From Thermoplasmatota archaeon (lineage in GTDB: Archaea; Thermoplasmatota; Thermoplasmata; RBG-16-68-12; JAJISG01), in NCBI GenBank assembly GCA_022848835.1, contig JAJISG010000261.1:1-5066 (forward strand): 5,066 nt of DNA, in the 5' to 3' direction. Made by a program: the position numbers and the translations under genes. The notes below the pieces were generated by a model. That model was not told the origin of the DNA and made no database searches. It worked only from the letters and a program-made list of their open reading frames with translations. Of this stretch, positions 1 through 5,066 are shown one piece after another (the stretch's first letter is position 1; each line of letters starts with the position of its first letter).

Positions 1-198
1 ACTGGGAAAACCGACCAGGGCCACCGTGGCATCACCCGACTTCTCTATGTCGGCGGTTACCCTTCCCCCCTTCGGCCTCGCTGCGGCCTCCTTCAGTCTT
101 GCCAACCTCGCCTTTAGCTTCCCGATGTGTTTCTGGGTGGCCTTGTTATAGGGGGTTCGACGGATCTCGTCCTCAATCTCCCTTATCCTCTCCTCCAT
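1..198 (-). CDS. drg: DRG/Rbg-family GTPase, N-terminal fragment (runs off the window's left edge)
   Basis: Only the first 66 codons are present. The ATG is at 198-196 and the frame stays open to base 1. The protein starts MEERIREIEDEI and continues with RTPYNKATQKHIGKLKARLA (about residues 14-33). This is the basic helical N-terminus typical of archaeal/eukaryotic DRG GTPases of the Obg-HflX superfamily. A short linker leads to SGDATVALVGFPS at residues 54-66, which is the start of the G1/Walker A motif; the GKS part lies beyond the window. Family knowledge: DRG proteins bind GTP and associate with ribosomes or translation factors; their exact role in archaea is unclear. An in-frame stop at 228-226 limits upstream extension. 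A TTG at 207-205 is the only other start, and family alignment favours the ATG. The gene lies 111 bp downstream of arcC on the same strand. I see no convincing TATA box or poly-T terminator in that gap, so co-transcription with arcC is possible. Confidence 0.9.
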   Translation of the reverse strand, partial: MEERIREIEDEIRRTPYNKATQKHIGKLKARLARLKEAAARPKGGRVTADIEKSGDATVALVGFPS

Positions 199-309
199 GG
201 AGGGCAACGGCCCTTCAAGGAGTATCTACCAGAAAATCATTTACGCTATTCACAGCCCGTTTTGTCCTTGAGTCTCCGTCCCCTCGTGAACGAATCCACT
301 CCCTTAGCA

Positions 310-1245
310 CTACGGGACTATGATCGTGCCAGCCTCCCCCATCAGGGCCATCTCCAAGTGCTCGAGATCTGTAATGATGGCTCGAGAACCACTGGCTCTG
401 AGAAAGTCGATGGCCGCCTGTACCTTCGGCCCCATGCTACCAGGAGGAAACTGCCCCTCCTCAAGGTGAGCCATTGCCTGTTTCACGTTCAACCTGCTGA
501 GGGCCCGCTCCCTCTCCGTTCCATGGTCCAGATATACACACGGGACGTCCGTTATCATGATGAGCACCTCTGCCCCGATCTTGGAGGCGAGCAGGCTCGA
601 GGTCAGGTCCTTGTCGATAACTGCTTCCACACCTCTTAGGCCCTCGGGTCCACGAACGACAGGAATTCCCCCTCCGCCAGCGGCTATCAGGATGGCGTCG
701 TCCCTTTCCAGCATACGCCGAAGGAACCCGGCGCCCACAATCTCCAGGGGTGTTGGGGAGGGGACCACACGTCTGAAACCTCCCCTGGTGTCCTTGACCA
801 TCTCCCATCCCTGGGCCCGGAGCTCCCTGGTCCTGTCCTGTGGGTAGAGGGGCCCGATGGGCTTCGAAGGCCGTTTGAATGCTGGGTCCAGGGGATCGAC
901 TATCACGAGCGTGATTATGGGGACGACGTCCGCCTTCCGTCTGCGTCGTCTGAGCTCCTCCTGTAAGGCGAGCTGGAGTGCATAGCCGACCTGGGCCTGG
1001 GACTGGGCGACGCAGACGTCCAGCGGGTTCTGTGGGACGACATCCGAGGCACGTTCGTTCTGCATCAGGATGGCGCCAACCTGGGGGCCGTTTCCGTGAG
1101 TCAGGACTATCCTATACCCAAGGTTTCCCAGGTGCAGGATACAGGATGCCATCCCCTCCGCTGCAGAGACCTGCCCCTCCCATGTGAGGGGGTCCTGCGG
1201 AGGAGCGATGACGTTGCCTCCAATGGCCAACACAGCGAGTTTCAT
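310..1245 (-). CDS. arcC: carbamate kinase
   Basis: This is a 311-aa protein, the usual full length for carbamate kinase of the amino-acid kinase superfamily. Family reaction: reversible phosphoryl transfer between ATP and carbamate, giving ADP and carbamoyl phosphate, in the cytosol. Depending on the organism it makes ATP from carbamoyl phosphate or supplies carbamoyl phosphate for arginine and pyrimidine synthesis. Visible motifs in order: AIGGN (7-11); THGNGPQVG (49-57); CVAQSQAQVGYALQ (78-91); VDPLDPAF followed by KPIGPLY (117-134); GGFRRVVPSPTP (155-166); AAGGGGIPVV (188-197); the VIDKDLTSSLLA nucleotide-site segment (209-220); TDVPCVY (232-238); and PGSMGPKVQAAI (268-279) with the conserved lysine. 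All family blocks are present, so the gene looks intact. A run of five arginines (99-103) before the ADVVP strand is mildly unusual. No arginine deiminase or ornithine carbamoyltransferase gene is visible here, so the metabolic direction cannot be read from context. The stop is TAG. The ATG start is supported by the SD-like and TATA-like elements upstream. Confidence 0.95.
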   Translation of the reverse strand: MKLAVLAIGGNVIAPPQDPLTWEGQVSAAEGMASCILHLGNLGYRIVLTHGNGPQVGAILMQNERASDVVPQNPLDVCVAQSQAQVGYALQLALQEELRRRRRKADVVPIITLVIVDPLDPAFKRPSKPIGPLYPQDRTRELRAQGWEMVKDTRGGFRRVVPSPTPLEIVGAGFLRRMLERDDAILIAAGGGGIPVVRGPEGLRGVEAVIDKDLTSSLLASKIGAEVLIMITDVPCVYLDHGTERERALSRLNVKQAMAHLEEGQFPPGSMGPKVQAAIDFLRASGSRAIITDLEHLEMALMGEAGTIIVP

Positions 1246-1248
1246 ACA

Positions 1249-1254
1249 ATCACC
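1249..1254 (-). promoter_or_regulatory. Shine-Dalgarno-like GGTGAT of arcC
   Basis: On the minus strand GGTGAT, part of the archaeal SD consensus GGAGGTGAT, ends 3 nt before the arcC ATG. The spacing is tight, so its strength is uncertain. It fits inside the roughly 12-nt leader predicted from the TATA-like element at 1281-1287 and supports the chosen start. Confidence 0.4.
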
Positions 1255-1280
1255 AGCAGCTCAATCATAGCAGCAGGGTG

Positions 1281-1287
1281 ATAAAAC
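1281..1287 (-). promoter_or_regulatory. TATA-like element of arcC
   Basis: The minus strand reads GTTTTAT here, in an otherwise GC-rich stretch. Its centre is about 39 bp upstream of the arcC ATG. Applying the usual archaeal TATA-to-start distance of about 27 bp puts transcription near 1257, giving a leader of about 12 nt that contains the GGTGAT element. It is the exact mirror of the plus-strand element at 1315-1321. Confidence 0.5.
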
Positions 1288-1314
1288 TTGGCGTCTACGT
1301 CCATGTCAGGGGAG

Positions 1315-1321
1315 GTTTTAT
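1315..1321 (+). promoter_or_regulatory. TATA-like element of the membrane-protein gene (leaderless spacing)
   Basis: GTTTTAT sits with its centre 27-28 bp upstream of the GTG at 1346, the distance expected between an archaeal TATA box and the transcription start. This suggests the mRNA begins at or next to the start codon, which explains why no Shine-Dalgarno sequence lies at usable distance. Purines (GGGGAG) immediately upstream could form a weak BRE. Confidence 0.5.
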
Positions 1322-1345
1322 GCGATACCGCTGGATTCCCTTGTC

Positions 1346-2101
1346 GTGCCCCTTCCCCCGCAGTTGGCGGCCCTGCTGGAGCCCCGCAGGAGGCCCTTCA
1401 TCTACATCCCCGCAGCGACGGGTCTGAGCTTTCTGGCCCTCGTGGCCATCCCCCTTTTCTCGATTCTCATCGCAGTCTTCTTCATGTTCGCGATCCCGTA
1501 CTGGATGGGGGAAAAGAGGCCCAGAAATCTGGTTCTCGCGGCCCTGGTCATGCTGCTGGCCACAGTCATCGTCCTCACCTCATTCTTCACCTGGGACCTC
1601 TATCGACCCCAAGTACCCGAGCAGCGCAGCGACGGTGATATACTGAGCGCGGGCACCGTGAATCCGGTCCATGGCGACGCGGACACCACCTTCACTTTCA
1701 CGGTCCTCTACACCAGCTCGGACCCTCCTTCTGAGGCTCCCAGGGTCAACATCACCTCCACCTTTTCAACCGGTACGGTCGTGAACGAGACCATGGAGCT
1801 GGACGACCCCTCCAGTCTGAGCTATGAGGAGGGGGTCCTCTACACCTTCTCCACAAAACTGAACAGCGACGCCCACTACTTCCGCTTCGCCGTCCTGCTT
1901 GCGGACGATACATGGGTAGTCTCCTCAGATGCCTCGAGTCCGGCCCCGCGCTCCCGGGGTCCTGTAAACATGCCCGCCACGACCTTCTTTGGCAACGTCG
2001 CCTTCGGCCTGATTTCCTTCACCTACCTCCTCATTGGAATCCCCCTGTTCCTAGTGATAGGTATCTACGCTTGGAGAAGAAGGCGGAAGGCTCCGAGCTA
2101 G
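1346..2101 (+). CDS. unrecognised membrane protein with extracytoplasmic beta-type domain
   Basis: I do not recognise a named family in this 251-aa protein. After a short basic N-terminus (RRR at 14-16) there is a long hydrophobic stretch at about 19-53, possibly one long or two short membrane segments. A second segment follows at about 62-83. Residues 84-212 are hydrophilic, rich in Ser/Thr and Asp, and contain TFTFTVLYT and a later YTFSTKLNSDAHYFRFAVLL pattern suggesting an Ig-like beta sandwich (inferred). Two N-glycosylation sequons, NIT (135) and NET (147), fit an outside location. A last membrane segment at about 214-243 ends in RRRRK, which by the positive-inside rule places the C-terminus in the cytoplasm. 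The start is GTG at 1346, chosen because a TATA-like element lies at leaderless distance and no better in-frame start exists. The TAG stop is followed in the same frame by a zinc-ribbon-like segment (2102-2191), so the protein may once have been, or may still be, longer. The gene is divergent from arcC and 218 bp ahead of top6B. Confidence 0.8.
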   Translation: MPLPPQLAALLEPRRRPFIYIPAATGLSFLALVAIPLFSILIAVFFMFAIPYWMGEKRPRNLVLAALVMLLATVIVLTSFFTWDLYRPQVPEQRSDGDILSAGTVNPVHGDADTTFTFTVLYTSSDPPSEAPRVNITSTFSTGTVVNETMELDDPSSLSYEEGVLYTFSTKLNSDAHYFRFAVLLADDTWVVSSDASSPAPRSRGPVNMPATTFFGNVAFGLISFTYLLIGIPLFLVIGIYAWRRRRKAPS

Positions 2102-2191
2102 GCGGCCTCGACTCGGCGTTTGTACTCAAGCTGTGGGGAGGAGTGGATCTTCGATCAGGACAGGTGTCCTAACTGCGGCTTCCAGGAATGA
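2102..2191 (+). pseudogene. in-frame zinc-ribbon tail beyond the TAG stop of the membrane-protein gene
   Basis: Immediately after the TAG at 2099-2101, 29 codons stay open in the same frame to a TGA at 2189-2191. They encode a short linker (AASTRRL) and then YSSCGEEWIFDQDRCPNCG, which closely resembles the small zinc ribbons (CxxC...CPxCG) attached to many archaeal membrane proteins. The second knuckle, CPNC, is complete. In the first knuckle the leading Cys position is Tyr (TAC, one base from TGC). Third codon positions are G or C in 21 of 29 codons, as expected of coding DNA in this GC-rich region. The stretch has no ATG or GTG start; only a TTG at 2120 could start it separately. Explanations: a nonsense mutation that truncated the membrane protein, stop-codon readthrough, a sequencing error, or reinitiation. 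The tail would lie in the cytoplasm after the RRRRK anchor. The boundary is certain; the biological status is not. Confidence 0.6.
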
Positions 2192-2225
2192 CCAGTGTCA
2201 GTTTCAGCCATCCCCCCCATGGGCC

Positions 2226-2233
2226 TTTATATT
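2226..2233 (+). promoter_or_regulatory. TATA-like element TTTATATT upstream of top6B
   Basis: TTTATATT is the best match to the archaeal TATA consensus in the window and lies in GC-rich surroundings. At standard spacing it would start transcription near 2257, giving either a leader of about 63 nt for top6B or a nearly leaderless mRNA for the small ORF at 2261. Its near-palindromic nature means a minus-strand role cannot be excluded, although no minus-strand gene starts nearby. Confidence 0.45.
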
Positions 2234-2260
2234 GCCCGCAGTGACCGATGTAGACTGCCG

Positions 2261-2332
2261 ATGCCTTCAGAAGATTTAATAAGAGGAACCCTTGATACGG
2301 CCCTTCAGGATGGGATGGGATGGGCTCAATAG
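2261..2332 (+). CDS. possible 23-codon leader ORF overlapping the top6B start
   Basis: An ATG at 2261 opens a 23-codon ORF (beginning MPSEDLIRGTLD) that ends with TAG at 2330-2332, thirteen bases into top6B and in a different frame. It begins just after the start site predicted from the TATA-like element at 2226-2233. Removing one 5-bp unit of the GGATG repeat would join it in frame to Top6B Met1. Against its being a gene, only 8 of its 23 third codon positions are G or C, unlike the neighbouring genes, and I recognise no family. It may be a regulatory leader peptide, a displaced N-terminus, or chance. Confidence 0.2.
   Translation: MPSEDLIRGTLDTALQDGMGWAQ
2275..2282 (+). promoter_or_regulatory. 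TATA-like element TTTAATAA proximal to top6B
   Basis: TTTAATAA is preceded by the purine-rich CAGAAGA, which could serve as a BRE. At standard spacing transcription would begin near 2305, leaving a leader of about 15 nt before the top6B ATG at 2320. It competes with the element at 2226-2233 as the main top6BA promoter; the sequence alone does not decide between them. Confidence 0.45.
2308..2324 (+). repeat. pentanucleotide tandem repeat GGATG x3 over the top6B start codon
   Basis: Three perfect GGATG units plus a trailing GG span 17 bp. Each unit contains an ATG (2310, 2315, 2320), and because the period is 5 the three ATGs fall in three different frames. Only the third opens Top6B. The first reads 14 codons to a TAG at 2352-2354. 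The second reaches TAG at 2330 after 5 codons. Confidence 0.85.
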
Positions 2333-4281
2333 CCATTGCCGAACAGCTGGCTAGAAAGCAAAGGGAGATTTCCGTCTCGGAGTTCTTCGAGCGTAACAAA
2401 CACATCCTTGGCTTCGACTCCCCGACGAGGGCTCTGCTCACGTCGGTAAAGGAGGCTGTGGACAACGCCTTGGATGCCTGTCAGGATTACGGAGTCCTTC
2501 CCAATATTCTGGTTCAACTCGAGAGAGTGGATGCGGACGAGTACAGGCTGGTGGTGGAGGATAACGGTCCCGGAATAGTCAAACGGCAGGTCTCGAAGGT
2601 CTTCGGGAAGCTCCTCTACGGTTCTCGCTTTCACACCTGGTCCCAGACGAGGGGGCAGCAGGGTCTGGGCATCTCGGGGGCCATCCTGTATGGCCAGACC
2701 ACCACAGGGAGGCCAGCCATCATCCACTCCAAGACGTCCCAGGACGACGTGGCTTACAGGATCGAGCTTCTCATCGACACCAAGAAGAACAGACCCCAGA
2801 TCGTGAGACGGGAGTTCAAGGTCTGGGAGAAGCCCAGCGGGACGAGGGTGGAGATATACTTGCAGGGGAGGTACGTCCACGGAAAGCAGTCCGTTATGGA
2901 ATACCTGAGGGCCACCGCCATTGTCAACCCCCATGCCCGTATCTCCTTCCTCTCTCCGGATGGCCAGAGGGTGGTCTTTGAGAGGGCATCTACGGAACTC
3001 CCCAGGCCTCCAGTGGAGGTGAAGCCCCATCCACATGGTGTGGAGCTGGGCATCCTCCTCAGGATGGCGAAGGAGACCGACTCCAGGAAACTCACCTCCT
3101 TCCTCAAGACTGAATTCAGCCGCATCAGCTCCCGGGTGGCCAGGTCGATATGCAGACACGCCGACATCCCTGAGGCCCTTCGACCCAGGTCCCTCAAACT
3201 GCAGGACGGAAAGAGGATCCTGGAGGCCTTCAGAGAGGTCAAGATCATGGGACCACCCACGGACTGCCTATCCCCTATCGGGGAGCTGTTGATACGGAAG
3301 GGTCTGAGAAACGTGGTGGGCCGACTCCGTCCGGAATTCTACTGTCCACCCATCACCCGGCCCCCCTCGGTATACGAGGGACACCCGTTCCAGGTGGAGG
3401 TGGGCATCGTCTACGGTGGCGATCTGCCCGCGAACCAGCCCGTGGAGATACTCAGATACGCCAATAGAGTACCTCTCCTCTACCAACAGGGGGCATGCGC
3501 CTGTACCCGGGCGGTGGAGGGGGTGGACTGGAGGCGGTACGGGGTAGAGCAGCGGGGAGGGAATGGCATACCCCACGGCCCCGCTATCGTCCTGATTCAC
3601 GTGTGCTCCACCAGGGTACCCTTCACCTCGGAGTCCAAGGAGGCCATCTCCCCAATACCGGAGCTCGTCTCTGAGATTACCCTTGCACTGAGGGAGTGCG
3701 GTCGACGGCTCAAGTCACACATGAACAAGAGGGCAAAGAGGGCCAAGACGGAGGAGAAGTTTGAGATTGTGAGGGTTCTCCTGCCGCGGATGGCCGAGAA
3801 AAGCGCCGCAATCGTGGGCCGTCCCGTCCCCGACATCTCCAGGATCATAACCAAGATCATGAACGTCGTCTGGATTCACGAGCGGGTGGTCTATGAGAAG
3901 CGCCGCCACAGGACGACGATCGAGGTCTACAACTACACCCCCACGAGCAAGAGGTTTACGCTCCATGCCATCGTTCCCCTGGAGGCTCTCGACAGCTCGA
4001 GTCTGAGCCCCAAGCCCTCTGAGATAAAGCCGGATGGCAGGATTGCCTGGAGACTGCCCCGCATCTCCGCCACGGGTAGCACCGCAATCACCTATGATCT
4101 GCAGGGCCTGGAGAAGGGAGATTACTCGGAAGTGGAGCTCTACGTCAGCGGCATCAGCTCAGCCCAAGTGGTAGGGGCAGATTCACTGCCGGGTGACTGG
4201 GACCTGGGAGTCGAGGAGTTCCAGGAGGAGGAGCTGATGATCGATTACGATGCCCCAGGGGAGGTGATAGAGGTTGACTAG
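2320..4281 (+). CDS. top6B: DNA topoisomerase VI subunit B
   Basis: This 653-aa protein is the ATPase subunit of the type IIB topoisomerase. Family knowledge: it dimerises on ATP binding to capture a DNA segment, and with Top6A (A2B2) relaxes and decatenates DNA. The GHKL ATPase domain (about 1-220) shows the N-box KEAVDNALDAC (44-54, Mg-binding N49), the DNGPGI motif (81-86) and the RGQQGLGISGA loop (111-121). The H2TH region lies at about 240-310 (FLKTEFSRISSRVARSI). The transducer follows, with GACACTRAVEGVDWRRYG (391-408) and VPFTSESKEAI (433-443), where K440 is the likely ATP-sensing switch lysine. The roughly 500-653 extension matches the long Methanosarcina-type proteins with a C-terminal beta domain rather than the 530-aa Sulfolobus form. 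The last 33 residues hold 13 Asp/Glu and no Lys/Arg. The chosen ATG gives MGSIAIAEQLARKQREISV, matching the family N-terminus. The end of the gene overlaps top6A by 8 bp and contains its ribosome binding site. Confidence 0.97.
   Translation: MGSIAIAEQLARKQREISVSEFFERNKHILGFDSPTRALLTSVKEAVDNALDACQDYGVLPNILVQLERVDADEYRLVVEDNGPGIVKRQVSKVFGKLLYGSRFHTWSQTRGQQGLGISGAILYGQTTTGRPAIIHSKTSQDDVAYRIELLIDTKKNRPQIVRREFKVWEKPSGTRVEIYLQGRYVHGKQSVMEYLRATAIVNPHARISFLSPDGQRVVFERASTELPRPPVEVKPHPHGVELGILLRMAKETDSRKLTSFLKTEFSRISSRVARSICRHADIPEALRPRSLKLQDGKRILEAFREVKIMGPPTDCLSPIGELLIRKGLRNVVGRLRPEFYCPPITRPPSVYEGHPFQVEVGIVYGGDLPANQPVEILRYANRVPLLYQQGACACTRAVEGVDWRRYGVEQRGGNGIPHGPAIVLIHVCSTRVPFTSESKEAISPIPELVSEITLALRECGRRLKSHMNKRAKRAKTEEKFEIVRVLLPRMAEKSAAIVGRPVPDISRIITKIMNVVWIHERVVYEKRRHRTTIEVYNYTPTSKRFTLHAIVPLEALDSSSLSPKPSEIKPDGRIAWRLPRISATGSTAITYDLQGLEKGDYSEVELYVSGISSAQVVGADSLPGDWDLGVEEFQEEELMIDYDAPGEVIEVD
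4260..4268 (+). promoter_or_regulatory. strong Shine-Dalgarno site of top6A inside the top6B 3' end
   Basis: GGAGGTGAT is a full 9-nt match to the archaeal anti-SD and ends 5 nt before the TTG at 4274. It decides the top6A start: a rare TTG codon is rescued by an ideal ribosome binding site. It is part of the codons for the last residues of Top6B. Confidence 0.85.
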
Positions 4282-5066
4282 GTCGTCTCAGCAGGCCCGC
4301 CAGCAGCAGGCGGTCAGCTCCCTCTATCGATTGGCTGAAAGGGTCTACGAACAGGTGGAGAAGGGCCAGATACCCGAGATGGCCATACCCCTCAGGACGA
4401 AAGCGAATATCAGATTCGATGACAAGAAGGGGGTCTGGAAGTATGGTAAGTCGATGGGGGTACGGACGGCCAAAAAGCTCAGAGGTGCCAAGATGCTTCT
4501 CCGCACCCTCTACGTCCTGGATTTCTTGAAGGACATGATTGAGAATAACAGGTCCTCCACCCTCCGGGAGCTCTACTACATCTCCGAGGGCTGGGATATC
4601 GCCAAGTTCACGAGTCAGGACGAGAGCAACCTCTTGGCTGAGGACCTGGAGATCCTCACAGGGAGCCTGCGCGAGGACTTCAGGCTGAGGCCAGAGGAGG
4701 ATGGCGCCCGTGTCATTGGAGATCTCACCCTGGAGGAGGTCAATCGCAGGGGAGAGCCTAAGCGGCTCAACTGCAAGGACGACGTAGGGGATTCGGGATA
4801 CGGAATCCCCTTTAATGTAGAGGTGGAGAAGCTCAAGTTGGTCGGGTGTGATGCCGATTTCGTCCTGGCCATCGAGACTGGTGGTATGTTCGACCGCTTG
4901 GTGGAGAACCGCTTCGATGAGGAGGCCCGTGCCATCCTGGTTCACGTCAAGGGACAACCGGCGCGTGCCACCCGGAGGTTCTTGAAGAGGCTGAACGAGG
5001 ACCTAGGCCTAGACTGCATCGTCTTCTGCGATGCCGATCCTTGGTCCTTCAGGATCTTCGCCTCCA
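4274..5066 (+). CDS. top6A: DNA topoisomerase VI subunit A, N-terminal part (runs off the window's right edge)
   Basis: The first 264 codons of the Spo11-related DNA-cleaving subunit are present; the family is usually about 360-400 aa. Start: TTG at 4274, overlapping the top6B stop by 8 bp, with a perfect SD 5 nt upstream; the next internal ATG (codon 36) would cut into the conserved domain. After a Gln-rich start (SQQARQQQ, 5-12), the winged-helix/CAP-like 5Y domain holds STLRELYYISE (95-105), with Y102 the expected catalytic tyrosine that forms the 5'-phosphotyrosyl bond. The Toprim domain shows AIETGGMFDRL (199-209), with E201 as metal ligand, and FCDADPWSF (251-259), with D253 and D255 the remaining acidic pair. 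These correspond to the Mg-binding Glu and Asp-x-Asp of Methanocaldococcus Top6A. All catalytic residues are present, so the subunit should be active. The C-terminal part of the Toprim domain lies outside the window. Co-expression with top6B by translational coupling is strongly implied. Confidence 0.96.
   Translation, partial: MTRSSQQARQQQAVSSLYRLAERVYEQVEKGQIPEMAIPLRTKANIRFDDKKGVWKYGKSMGVRTAKKLRGAKMLLRTLYVLDFLKDMIENNRSSTLRELYYISEGWDIAKFTSQDESNLLAEDLEILTGSLREDFRLRPEEDGARVIGDLTLEEVNRRGEPKRLNCKDDVGDSGYGIPFNVEVEKLKLVGCDADFVLAIETGGMFDRLVENRFDEEARAILVHVKGQPARATRRFLKRLNEDLGLDCIVFCDADPWSFRIFAS

Noticed and set aside
199..309. Promoter or terminator between arcC and drg
   Set aside because: Only weak AT-rich bits (around 221-247) and no T-run or clear hairpin; not strong enough to list.
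127..639. 170-codon plus-strand ORF antisense to arcC and crossing into the drg-arcC gap
   Set aside because: It overlies conserved carbamate kinase motifs on the other strand, shows no recognisable family, and spans two unrelated gene regions; a shadow of GC-rich coding DNA.
1320..1427. ATG at 1320 preceded by GGAGGT as an alternative start near the membrane-protein gene
   Set aside because: It is out of frame with the membrane protein and reaches a stop after about 35 Pro/Arg/Ser/Trp-rich codons; the ATG overlaps the TATA-like element itself.
2099..2101. TAG as a pyrrolysine codon
   Set aside because: Not accepted as the leading explanation because arcC and top6B also stop at TAG, and no pyl gene is in view; kept only as an alternative under the readthrough finding.
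2206..2324. Imperfect inverted match between AGCCATCCC (2206) and GGGATGGGCT (2316-2325)
   Set aside because: Short, imperfect, about 100 bp apart and explained by local G/C runs and the GGATG repeat.
2326..3159. 277-codon minus-strand ORF antisense to top6B
   Set aside because: It lies opposite the GHKL and H2TH coding sequence, has low-complexity Leu/His/Pro/Gly-rich composition and no known domain; codon-structure shadow.
4154..4957. 267-codon minus-strand ORF antisense to top6A
   Set aside because: It overlies clear Top6A motifs including the catalytic tyrosine region and Toprim glutamate; no family resemblance.

Overview
The window reads as chromosomal DNA from an archaeon. It carries a DNA topoisomerase VI pair (top6B-top6A), the N-terminus of a DRG-type GTPase, and archaeal TATA-type promoter elements with leaderless or very short-leader spacing. 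It is fairly GC-rich. The long Top6B (653 aa) is of the type seen in Euryarchaeota such as Methanosarcina. A euryarchaeal or Thermoplasmatota-like lineage is my inference; the sequence does not settle it. There is no sign of a mobile element, CRISPR array, rRNA or tRNA.

Layout. On the minus strand, reading leftward, carbamate kinase (arcC, 1245-310) is followed after 111 bp by the start of a DRG-family GTPase (198-1, cut at the window edge inside its Walker A motif). A compact divergent promoter region (about 1246-1345) holds two facing, identical TATA heptamers. One serves arcC. The other serves a leaderless gene on the plus strand for an unrecognised membrane protein with an extracytoplasmic domain (1346-2101). 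Right after that gene's TAG stop, in the same frame, lies a 29-codon stretch encoding most of a zinc ribbon (2102-2191). This makes the membrane gene look like a longer protein interrupted by a stop codon.

The 128-bp gap 2192-2319 holds two TATA-like elements, a possible 23-codon leader ORF and a pentanucleotide tandem repeat (GGATG x3) on which the top6B start codon sits. top6B (2320-4281) and top6A (4274 to the window end) then form an overlapping, translationally coupled pair encoding the two subunits of the ATP-dependent type IIB topoisomerase. Top6B supplies the GHKL ATPase, H2TH and transducer domains. Top6A supplies the catalytic tyrosine and the Toprim metal site.

The core genes are ordinary housekeeping genes. 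The observations most worth a second look are the TAG-interrupted zinc-ribbon tail of the membrane protein, and the GGATG repeat, whose copy number decides whether an upstream leader ORF is fused in frame to Top6B.
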